From positions 434,001-498,000 of the forward strand of contig NZ_CP044543.1 in NCBI RefSeq assembly GCF_008932115.1: 64,000 nucleotides of DNA, written 5' to 3'. Source of the DNA: Bradyrhizobium betae (GTDB taxonomy: Bacteria; Pseudomonadota; Alphaproteobacteria; Rhizobiales; Xanthobacteraceae). The notes beneath the pieces are model-generated. The model was not told the origin of the DNA, did not search any database, and saw only the letters and a program-made list of their open reading frames with translations. Numbering within the stretch: the first letter of the stretch is position 1; every line of letters starts with the position of its first letter. A program made the position numbers and the translations under genes. Below are positions 57,050 through 64,000 of the stretch, one piece after another.

Positions 57050-57072
57050 AAGATATATTTGGCATATATCTA
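57050..57072 (-). promoter_or_regulatory. NsrR-type operator upstream of fdxA
   Basis: The 11-1-11 element reads AAGATATATTT-G-GCATATATCTA, with matching arms AGATATA / TATATCT. It lies 41 bases from the fdxA start and should control the fdxA-DUF2249-NnrS-like-DUF2249-MIP18 operon. Confidence 0.75.
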
Positions 57073-57231
57073 ATAATGCTTGCGTCAATAAAAGCAATAC
57101 GAAACATGTATCTTTTTGGTTGCGACCTCGCGTGCCCGCATCGCCCGGATCAAATCCGCCGGGCCCCTCCGCTGCCACGTGGTTGATTGAAGCAGTCTCG
57201 AGTGGCAAAATGCAGCAACGACCCTTTACTG

Positions 57232-57969
57232 CTATGTCGTTCGTTCAAGCTGATCTTCAGCCGCCTTGTCCGCTTCCAGTCGGCCATCACGCAGGTTGAA
57301 GATCCGATCGAAGCGATCGAAAATCTTCTCGTCATGCGTGACCGCAATGATCGCAGCGTCCTGCTCGATCGCCACCTTCCGCAGGAGGTCCATGACGATC
57401 CCCGCGCGTTTGGAATCGAGGGCGGCCGTCGGTTCGTCGGCAAGGATAATCCGCGGCCGGTTGGCCAGGGCGCGGGCAATGGCGACGCGCTGTGCCTCAC
57501 CGCCTGAGAGCTTGGCCGGCATGGCGCTGCCACGGTTACCCACTTCGAGATAGTCAAGGAGTTCGACCGCGCGGGTGCGGGCCGCTGCCGCCTCCACCCC
57601 CGCCAATTGGAGCACCAGAGCTACGTTGTCGGTCGCGTTGAGAAACGGAATCAGGTTGTGGAACTGGAAGACAAAACCGATCTTGTCGAGCCTGAGTCGG
57701 CGAAGGTTGGGTTTCAACCATTGGCCGCCTTCGAGCACCACCTCACCGTCGAGCTCCATGGAACCCGACGACGGATCGAGGATGCAGCCGATGATGTTGA
57801 GAAGCGTCGACTTGCCCGAGCCTGATGGACCGAGCAGCGCGACGACCTGACCTGGATAAACATCGAGTGAAACGTCGCGCAGTGCGTCGACCCGGGTCTC
57901 GCCTTCGCCGAAGTGCTTGGAGAGGTGTTCGAGCCGCACCAGCGGACGATCCGTTCCCGCGGGCGCCAT
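57232..57969 (-). CDS. MacB/LolD-type ABC transporter ATPase
   Basis: From ATG 57969 the protein is 245 residues with Walker A GPSGSGKSTLLN, signature LSGGEAQRV and Walker B IILADEPTAALD. It matches the ATPases of MacB- or DevA-type exporters. It is 1 base beyond the FtsX permease stop and forms a tripartite exporter with the two genes upstream. Confidence 0.88.
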   Translation of the reverse strand: MAPAGTDRPLVRLEHLSKHFGEGETRVDALRDVSLDVYPGQVVALLGPSGSGKSTLLNIIGCILDPSSGSMELDGEVVLEGGQWLKPNLRRLRLDKIGFVFQFHNLIPFLNATDNVALVLQLAGVEAAAARTRAVELLDYLEVGNRGSAMPAKLSGGEAQRVAIARALANRPRIILADEPTAALDSKRAGIVMDLLRKVAIEQDAAIIAVTHDEKIFDRFDRIFNLRDGRLEADKAAEDQLERTT

Positions 57970-57970
57970 G

Positions 57971-59104
57971 TCAGCCTCCGAGTGCCGTCGCGGGATCGAC
58001 CCGAAGCGCGGCGCGAACGCCGAGGCCGCTTGCCAGAAGGCAGACGGCAAACACGATCAGGCCGAGGATGGCGACGTTATCCGGTTCGAGGACGACGCGC
58101 CGCGGAAAGTGGTCCTTGACGTTCGCGATCAGGGTGGCGCCGATTGCGAAGCCGATGAGGCCGAGCGCCAGCGCCTGCTGCACGATCATGCCGATGATGG
58201 TTCGGTCCGGAGCGCCGATCAGCTTCAGTGTGGCGATCTGCTTCAGCTTCTCCATGGTCATCGTGTAGATGATCAGGGCGATGATCACCGCAGAGACCAC
58301 GAGCAGGAGCGATGTGAAGAGTCCGATCTGGCGCCTTGCGCGGTCGACCAGCGAGCGCGTCAGGATCAGCTCCTGCTCCCCCTGCGTGATTGCGGCCAGG
58401 TGCTTCCAACGGTGCACCGCTTGGGCCACGGCGTCCGGAGACGCGTTGGCGTCCAACCGGGCAATCACGGCGTTGACGGTGTCCCGGTTGAGGCCGCTCG
58501 TGCCGCGCGCAAGTTGCACGCGAGCGGCCGGCGGCGCCAGGTCGAACTGCAGTTTCTGGGCGTCGAGCAGAGTTACGTAAACGACGGGATCGCCGCCGGA
58601 GTTGACCTGTTGTCGGGTTAGTCCGACGACGGTGAACACGTTTCGGCCAAGACGAATGCGATCTCCGAGGGCGAGTCCCGTGCTTCGGTCCGCGACAATC
58701 TCGTAGTGAGCGCGTCCGATCTCGCGCCCTTCCACGACTTCCGGCGGGCCTCCCGGACGCGTCGGCTCGTAGCCAATGACGTAAAGCCTGAGCTTACCGC
58801 CCATATGCTCCGCCTCGACGGTCTGATAGGTGACGCTGCCGGCTGCCGCCACGCCGGCAATGCGCGCAACGGCCTCGCGAAGATCGCCGGGGATGCGCGA
58901 TGCCTCGGCGAAAGGACCGCGCGTGTTGGCTTCTACAACCCAGAGGTCGACGGCCGGTGCGCGCGGGACGGTCAGGGCTTCGACGACCAGCCCGCGATAG
59001 ATGCCGATCATCGCCAGCACGACGCCGAGCAGAAGTCCCAGCCCGACGCAGGTCAGGAGGAAACGGCCAAGGCCATGCCTGATGTCGCGGTAAGCGAGGT
59101 TCAC
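57971..59104 (-). CDS. FtsX-type ABC permease (MacB/DevC-like)
   Basis: The 377-residue protein has an N-terminal membrane helix (FLLTCVGLGLLLGVVLAMIG), a large periplasmic domain and three C-terminal helices (TSLLLVVSAVIIALIIYTMT, IVQQALALGLIGFAIGATLI, VAILGLIVFAVCLLASGLGV). It belongs to the DevC/MacB mechanotransducing class. It overlaps the adaptor gene by 4 bases. Confidence 0.88.
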   Translation of the reverse strand: MNLAYRDIRHGLGRFLLTCVGLGLLLGVVLAMIGIYRGLVVEALTVPRAPAVDLWVVEANTRGPFAEASRIPGDLREAVARIAGVAAAGSVTYQTVEAEHMGGKLRLYVIGYEPTRPGGPPEVVEGREIGRAHYEIVADRSTGLALGDRIRLGRNVFTVVGLTRQQVNSGGDPVVYVTLLDAQKLQFDLAPPAARVQLARGTSGLNRDTVNAVIARLDANASPDAVAQAVHRWKHLAAITQGEQELILTRSLVDRARRQIGLFTSLLLVVSAVIIALIIYTMTMEKLKQIATLKLIGAPDRTIIGMIVQQALALGLIGFAIGATLIANVKDHFPRRVVLEPDNVAILGLIVFAVCLLASGLGVRAALRVDPATALGG

Positions 59105-60351
59105 GGCTTCCCACCCTCGCTGATCCAGGCCGCGCGGTCCTCGCGGAAACCGGTCTCGACGCGGGTTGCCACGTGCGCGCCTTCCGGCAGACCCCCGACG
59201 ATCTCGAGGCGCGAGTCCTCGGTGCGATGACGGAACCGGACGAGCCGCCGGTGCAGCCGGCCGTCCTCGACGGTCCAGACGGTGCCCTCGCGTCCGTTGT
59301 AGCCATGGACCGCGGCCTCCGGCACCAGCAGCGCCTTGTCGAGATTTGCAACCGTGATCAGGAATTCCACCTGCTCGCCCAGGAATACACGCGGCGGCGG
59401 ATTATCGCCCTTGATGAACACGCGCCGTTCCTCGGTCACGCGGTCACTCTCCAACCCGATTCGCACGACCTTGCCGGTGAAGGCATCCTGGGGACGCGAT
59501 CGGAGGCGGGCGTCGACCCGCTGTCCCTCCGCGATGTAGCCGGCGCGCGCCTCGTCGACGTAAGCAAGCCCCCAGTAAGAACCGGCGGCAACGAGCGTGA
59601 AAATCGGATCTCCGGCCTTCACGACGGTACCGAGCTCCTTGAATCGCTCGATGACGATCGCATCGTAGGGTGCCACGAGCGTCCTGTGTCCCAGCAAGGT
59701 CTCCTCGAACTGAAGTTGCGCGCGTGCGTCGGTCAGCTGCGCCGCGGCGCTCGCGATCTCCGCCTCCGCGACGATCACATCCGCTCTCGCCACCGCCTCG
59801 TCGCGCGCCGTCTCCTCCGCGACCTGCTGGGAGACGACATCGCGCCCTGCCAGCGTCTGCTTGCGGCGGTTGGCTTCCTGCTTCTGGGCCAGCACCGCCC
59901 GCGCCTTCTCTAGGTTCGCATCCGCCCGCTTGATGCCGGCCTCGGCGACCTCGAGCGCAGCCTTTGCCCTGGCGACCTTGGCCTCCTGCTCGCCGAGACT
60001 GAGCCGGGCCAGCACCTGTCCCTTGACGGCACGGTCACCGTGATCGGCGTTCAGCTCGGCGAGGGTCGCGCCGACCTCGAAACCGATCTTTGACATCACG
60101 CGCGCTTCGACCGTGCCAAGTCCGAACACGCGGACGGCGACGTCGTGTTCGACCGATGCCGCCTCGACCCGGACAGGGCGCTGATTGACGACGGCGATGA
60201 TCGCCAGAATTGTGGCGAGGGCTCCGGCCCCGATCAAGGCGTAGCGGACGAAAGGTCGACGGAGAGCCGTCATGGCGCGCGCCTTCGCCGACGTTGCCTC
60301 GCCGTTGGCCGCGGTCCCGGCGGCGCTGGATGATGCCGATGATGTACTCAT
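59101..60351 (-). CDS. HlyD/DevB-type periplasmic adaptor
   Basis: The 416-residue protein has a membrane anchor (YALIGAGALATILAIIAVVN), paired lipoyl halves, a long coiled-coil hairpin (about 90-200, rich in Ala, Glu and Arg) and a barrel domain. It joins the FtsX-type permease to an outer-membrane channel. It is the first exporter gene after the TetR regulator, 6 bases from it. Confidence 0.86.
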   Translation of the reverse strand: MSTSSASSSAAGTAANGEATSAKARAMTALRRPFVRYALIGAGALATILAIIAVVNQRPVRVEAASVEHDVAVRVFGLGTVEARVMSKIGFEVGATLAELNADHGDRAVKGQVLARLSLGEQEAKVARAKAALEVAEAGIKRADANLEKARAVLAQKQEANRRKQTLAGRDVVSQQVAEETARDEAVARADVIVAEAEIASAAAQLTDARAQLQFEETLLGHRTLVAPYDAIVIERFKELGTVVKAGDPIFTLVAAGSYWGLAYVDEARAGYIAEGQRVDARLRSRPQDAFTGKVVRIGLESDRVTEERRVFIKGDNPPPRVFLGEQVEFLITVANLDKALLVPEAAVHGYNGREGTVWTVEDGRLHRRLVRFRHRTEDSRLEIVGGLPEGAHVATRVETGFREDRAAWISEGGKP

Positions 60352-60357
60352 GGTCGA

Positions 60358-61002
60358 TCAGGCCCCTTGCGTCGGGAAAATCGCGCCACCGATCCGGTCG
60401 CCCCGGCCGGCTCCCAATCCCCGCAAATAGATTCCGAGAACTCCCGGCGCGTTGGATCTTGCCGCCTGCAGATCGCCGGACAGCAACGATTGCATGACCA
60501 GTCCCTGGATCGTCCCGATGAACAGGATGGCTGCGGCTTGGGTATCGGTGTCGCTCTCCACCTCTCCTGCGGCCTTGGCCCGTTCGAGTTGTCCGGTAAG
60601 CCGCTGCGCGTAGCCCTGGAGCAGGCTCCGCACGACCTTCTTGGCCAGCGTCGCCTCCGCGCGCTGCAACTCGCCAAACAGCATTCGGGGTACGCCGGGG
60701 TGGGCGATGACGAAGTCGACGTGGCTCATGAACATAGCCCGCAGAGCCTCGACCGGTGACGCCGCTCGGTCCGCCGCCTGATCGATACGACCGAGGAGCT
60801 GAACGGTCACCCAATCCATGACCGCCTGCCAGATCGCGTCCTTGCTCGGAAAATGGCGAAACAGGGCGCCTTGGGTCACATGCATTCGCTTGGCGATCAC
60901 CGCGGTCGTGATCTCGCTCGGATTCTGCACCCCTGCGAGGGCGACGACCGTTTCAACCGTCAACTGACGGCGCTCCTCGGCGGAAAGATATCTGCTGTCC
61001 AT
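60358..61002 (-). CDS. TetR/AcrR regulator of the exporter operon
   Basis: The 214-residue protein has an N-terminal helix-turn-helix (TTAVIAKRMHVTQGALFRHF, PSKDAIWQAVMDWV) and a helical ligand domain. A perfect 26-base palindrome lies 11 bases upstream of its start codon, so it almost certainly represses its own operon. The downstream adaptor, permease and ATPase are transcribed with it. Confidence 0.88.
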   Translation of the reverse strand: MDSRYLSAEERRQLTVETVVALAGVQNPSEITTAVIAKRMHVTQGALFRHFPSKDAIWQAVMDWVTVQLLGRIDQAADRAASPVEALRAMFMSHVDFVIAHPGVPRMLFGELQRAEATLAKKVVRSLLQGYAQRLTGQLERAKAAGEVESDTDTQAAAILFIGTIQGLVMQSLLSGDLQAARSNAPGVLGIYLRGLGAGRGDRIGGAIFPTQGA

Positions 61003-61012
61003 CGCGAGTCCA

Positions 61013-61038
61013 AAAGATAGTAATTAATTACTATCTTT
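61013..61038. promoter_or_regulatory. Perfect 26-base palindrome, TetR operator
   Basis: AAAGATAGTAATT is followed directly by its exact complement, with no spacer. The element is AT-rich, stands out from the GC-rich surroundings and lies immediately before the TetR start. Confidence 0.82.
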
Positions 61039-61470
61039 AGAACTCGAAGTCAACGCCACTGCCCACAATTTGGAAGTTGATATCCCGGCGGACCTCTCGC
61101 CCTCCGCCGCTCTCAATGGGACGAGGGACCGGCTCGGCCGGTGCTGGGGGCCCGGAGTATCCGTCCGCCCCACCATCGGCAACACGCAGTAGGTCGCGGC
61201 CCCAGCCGCCGCCACCTACTCCCGGGAGGGACAGCCTCCGAACCCGCCAAGTCAAACGACTCCGATGGAACCAGAATAGACTCTAAAGGAGCCAACATCT
61301 GTAGGCTGAAACTATTGGTTTTTTCTCACTTCGAGACTCAGATCGAACGAGAAACGACAGCGTGTTGTGCGCGGCGCCCGAACCAACCGCTCCCGGCGAC
61401 ACTGTTGTGCAGCGCACGAAGCGAGAAATTACGGGAGACGATACGCCTCATTTCGGGACGAGCCGTGCGG
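61039..61470. other. Gap between exporter operon and response-regulator remnant
   Basis: No frame has recognisable domains; the open frame from 61141 is low-complexity until the response-regulator-like tail beginning at 61471. Part of the sequence probably carries promoter elements for the exporter operon. Confidence 0.4.
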
Positions 61471-61590
61471 ATGACGACGGCCCAGAGTGGCGTGCCCATC
61501 ACGCTCTCTCCGCTTGAGCATCGGCTCGTCTCCCATCTCCTCCGCAATCGGGGAAGGGTGCAACAGCGTGACGCGGTACAGCTTCCATGA
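61471..61590 (+). pseudogene. Response-regulator winged-helix fragment
   Basis: The 39-residue fragment (VPITLSPLEHRLVSHLLRNR after a Met-containing start, then GRVQQRD) resembles the first part of the OmpR/PhoB DNA-binding domain, where LT..E..LL..L..N.G.V is typical. Receiver domain and recognition helix are missing. Its stop overlaps the start of the MgtC gene. Confidence 0.45.
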
Positions 61591-63105
61591 TGGATTTCCT
61601 GAATCGCAACTTGAACCCTGAGGTCATCGGCGTCGTCGTTGCACTCTGCATCGGGCTCCTTATCTGCCTCGAGCGGGAGCGCCGCAAGGGCGAGGGTCCA
61701 GGCCGCTCGCCGGCCGGATTGCGCACCTTCGCGGCCGCATCACTCGCCGGCGCCATCAGCGTCATGATCGGTGGCAAGGGTCTGCTTGCGGTCGTGACCG
61801 CCGGGATCATGGTCCTAGTTGGGATCGCCTATCTGCGGTCCAGGAGCGACGACCCCGGTTTGACTTCGGAGACTGCACTCATCCTGACGGTTCTGCTCGG
61901 CGGACTGGCCACGCAACGTCCCGTCTTGGCCGCAGGCGTTGCCGTTATCCTAGCCATTCTTCTCGCGGCACGTGCGGCATTGCACGACTTTGTTCACACA
62001 GTGCTCAGCGACAACGAGATCAAGGACGGTCTGATCTTTGCCGCCGCTACGCTCGTTGTCTTACCCTTGCTTCCGGATCAGCCTGTCGGCCCGTTCGGCG
62101 CGCTCAATCCGCGTGCAATCTGGATCATCGTCATTTTGGTGATGGCCATCGGCGCCGCCGGACACATTTCAATACGCCTGCTCGGCGCAAAAGGAGGCCT
62201 CGCGATCTCAGGCTTCGCCTCGGGCTTCGTCTCCAGTACAGCTACCATCGGAGCGATGGGGGCCCGCGCTCGCAAGGCCCCGGAGTTGCTGGGAGCCGCT
62301 ACCGCCGGCGCAACGCTTTCGACCGTCGCAACGATCGTGCAGCTTTTCGCGGTTCTCGCAGCAACGAGTCTATCCACGCTGCAAAGCCTGCTCGTTCCGC
62401 TCCTTTGCGCCGGTGCGGCGGCAACGCTCTATGGCGTCATCTTCACGGTCAAGGGCATAAGGGAGACCGGGACAGCCGAAACTCGAGCACGGACGAGCTT
62501 TCAGCCTGCCTTCCGCCTTGTTGCTGGCTTTGACGCTCTCCGGAGTGCTCCTGCTCTCCGCCAGCCTGCGGGAGACCTTTGGTGAAATCGGCCTAGTGGT
62601 CAGCGCGGCTATAGCTGGGTTCGCCGATACGCATTCGCCAGCCGTGGCGGCGGCCACCCTCGCCGCCTCAGGCAAGATCAACTCGACGGACGCTGTCACT
62701 CCGATTCTGGCGGCGCTGTCGACCAATACCCTCAGTAAGATCGTCGCAGGCTGGGTCAGCGGCGGACGCTCTTTCGCGCTACGGCTGATCCCTGGCCTGG
62801 TCTTGGTCATCGCTGCCGCATGGGGCGGCGCCTGTTTGGTCTCGATCTTCTGGTGGCTTAGCGCTGCTACTGTCACGACCGACCCAGACATTCGGTCCGC
62901 TGTTGGACGAGCCTCGGGGAAATCCGCTCTTACACCTGCCGTTCGATCCCGCCGGGGAGATTCATACCTGCGCTTACTGCTGCGGGACCACGCTCTTGGT
63001 TCCTCGGATGAACGCCATCATCTCCGCTGGCGTGAGCTTTCCATCCTTATTGCTGTCCACTGCCTTGAAAATACGTTCGTGGGCGACCTGAAACTCCGGC
63101 AATGA
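61587..63105 (+). pseudogene. MgtC/DUF4010 membrane protein, frameshifted
   Basis: The first frame (61587-62585) has the MgtC-type N-terminus (LCIGLLICLERERRKGEGPG, SPAGLRTFAAASLAGAISVM) and a DUF4010 beginning (FASGFVSSTATIGAMGARAR). After GIRETGTAE it leaves the family. The family sequence resumes in another frame (EHGRAFSLPSALLLALTLSG, IAGFADTHSPAVAAATLAAS). A shift near 62475-62482 explains this. The second frame then runs past the expected end into the antisense EF-hand gene. The protein would be an 11-or-so helix membrane protein of unknown transport role. Confidence 0.75.
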
Positions 63106-63408
63106 GACGGTCCCGTCGCCATCGGCATCCATCAGCGCGAAGATCATCCGGAACATGGGCGGTGGACCCATCGCCTCGCCCATCATGGTATGCCCTTTCA
63201 TCCCGCGCCCCATCATTTCCATCATATCTCCCCCACGCATCGTGCCCTGCCGCTCCGCGCCTTGGTTTGCGGGAGCATTCGTCTGCGGGGATGCGGTTGT
63301 CTGGTCCTGGCCAGGATGATGGGCCTCGTGGTCGGCTGCCGATTGAGCGAAAGCAGGATGGCTCAAACTGGCGAGTAGCAGGCCTGCAGCAATGGTTCGG
63401 CTTCGCAT
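62974..63408 (-). CDS. Secreted EF-hand calcium-binding protein
   Basis: From ATG 63408 (GGAG upstream) the protein is 144 residues: a signal peptide (SRTIAAGLLLASLSHPAFAQ), a Met/Gly-rich stretch (MRGGDMMEMMGRGMKGHTMM) and two EF-hand loops, DADGDGTVSLPE and DSNKDGKLTPAE. It is exported and likely binds Ca(II); the Met-rich segment might also bind Cu(I). It overlaps the antisense tail of the MgtC/DUF4010 frame. Confidence 0.85.
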   Translation of the reverse strand: MRSRTIAAGLLLASLSHPAFAQSAADHEAHHPGQDQTTASPQTNAPANQGAERQGTMRGGDMMEMMGRGMKGHTMMGEAMGPPPMFRMIFALMDADGDGTVSLPEFQVAHERIFKAVDSNKDGKLTPAEMMAFIRGTKSVVPQQ

Positions 63409-63534
63409 GACATTTCTCCGGCTTTGGTGTGCCGTAACAACCTGTCGAACGCCTCCGAGTTTGCGTTGAGCCAAGTCAAAACGCGGCTTTGGGGAAAGAA
63501 GCTCCTACCTGCAATCAGTTCCGCGCTGACGCGA

Positions 63535-64000
63535 TTAGGCGGGGAAGGTCAATTCCGACCTTGTGCCGCTGCGGCCCTCCCGATTGGAGATCGTGACCTG
63601 AGCGCCGATCTTCGCCACCGCGAGCTTGACGATGGCCAGGCCGAGCCCGCTTCCGATCGGACTTCTCAGCCTGCCGCGGAAGAAGCGGTTGCCGAGCTTA
63701 TCGAGTTCATCGGAGGGGATGCCAGGCCCCTCGTCCTCGACCGAGATCGTGCTCGGCCCAGCCGACCAAAGGATGCGTCCGTCGCGGGTGTGTTGGACTG
63801 CGTTTTCATGCAGGTTGCGCAATGCGAGCTGAAGGCATTCGGCGTTTGTGTTGAGCACCAAGCCCCGGACACTGTCGTCCATCGTGACACTCGTCCCCTG
63901 GTGTTTTGGGGTACCGGCGACGATCTCCTCCAGGAGAGGCCCGACCGCGACACGCTCGAGCGGCGCGTCGACGGCATCGGCATCCAGCCTTGCGATCGTC
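63535..64000 (-). CDS. Sensor histidine kinase, C-terminal part (runs off window)
   Basis: The frame is open to the window edge. It encodes part of the kinase dimerisation region and the ATPase domain: LALRNLHENAVQHTRDGRIL (N box), VEDEGPGIPSDELDKLGNRF (G1) and GSGLGLAIVKLAV (G2). The sensor part lies outside the window. It is probably a two-component kinase of the EnvZ/QseC type; its partner regulator is not seen here. Confidence 0.88.
   Translation of the reverse strand, partial: TIARLDADAVDAPLERVAVGPLLEEIVAGTPKHQGTSVTMDDSVRGLVLNTNAECLQLALRNLHENAVQHTRDGRILWSAGPSTISVEDEGPGIPSDELDKLGNRFFRGRLRSPIGSGLGLAIVKLAVAKIGAQVTISNREGRSGTRSELTFPA

Overview
The window looks like a chromosomal segment of a Bradyrhizobium-type alphaproteobacterium (family Nitrobacteraceae). 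The grounds are high GC content, Irr/ICE-like iron boxes, Bradyrhizobium-style REP palindromes, an IalB protein, an ECF16/SigF-type sigma factor with an NrsF anti-sigma, and NsrR-type operators. No rRNA, tRNA or CRISPR array was found.

Bases 1-21.3 kb are mostly housekeeping and transport genes: a frameshifted serine hydrolase; GFA and M50 proteins; an iron-uptake operon (TonB-dependent siderophore receptor, PiuC-like dioxygenase, exbB, exbD, tonB) under Irr-like boxes; an RND efflux pair; an IalB protein; an arylsulfatase divergent from a TetR regulator; and a complete branched-chain amino-acid-type ABC importer (livFGMHK order). Bases 21.3-23.3 kb are a repeat-rich stretch with no convincing gene.

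Bases 23.3-38.7 kb form a metal/redox stress island. A bufferin operon (bufA precursor, DUF692/MNIO bufB, DUF2063 bufC, DoxX) runs into an ECF sigma factor and its NrsF anti-sigma. I find four promoters of the form GTAACC-N15/16-CGAA. They lie before bufA, before a thioredoxin-CcdA-NPC-repeat-peptide operon, before a small gene plus TlpA-like thioredoxin, and before a secreted 220-residue protein. A weaker fifth precedes a cytochrome c/FTR1 iron permease. Together they look like one local SigF regulon. A mercury locus (merR, a merT'-'merP deletion fusion, merA) sits inside it.

Bases 38.7-50.6 kb carry a four-domain copper nitrite reductase, Rnk, a LysR regulator, a Tim44-like protein, an orphan cytochrome oxidase subunit I, sdhB-sdhC-sdhD without sdhA, and small stress-type genes. 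Bases 50.6-57.1 kb are a nitrosative-stress island: an NsrR gene, three NsrR-type operators, DUF2249 proteins, a seven-iron ferredoxin, a polytopic membrane protein, a MIP18-like protein and overlapping small genes. Bases 57.2-64 kb hold a TetR-controlled MacAB-like efflux operon with a perfect 26-bp operator, a response-regulator fragment, a frameshifted MgtC/DUF4010 gene, an EF-hand protein and the end of a histidine kinase.

Four genes are broken by single-base-type shifts (serine hydrolase, TlpA-like, cytochrome c-FTR1, MgtC/DUF4010). Several others are remnants: merT/merP, a nucleoside phosphorylase tail, a response-regulator tail and an NsrR-promoted membrane segment. Either the accessory DNA is decaying or the assembly has indel errors. 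Function calls are from reading translations by eye, without database searches.
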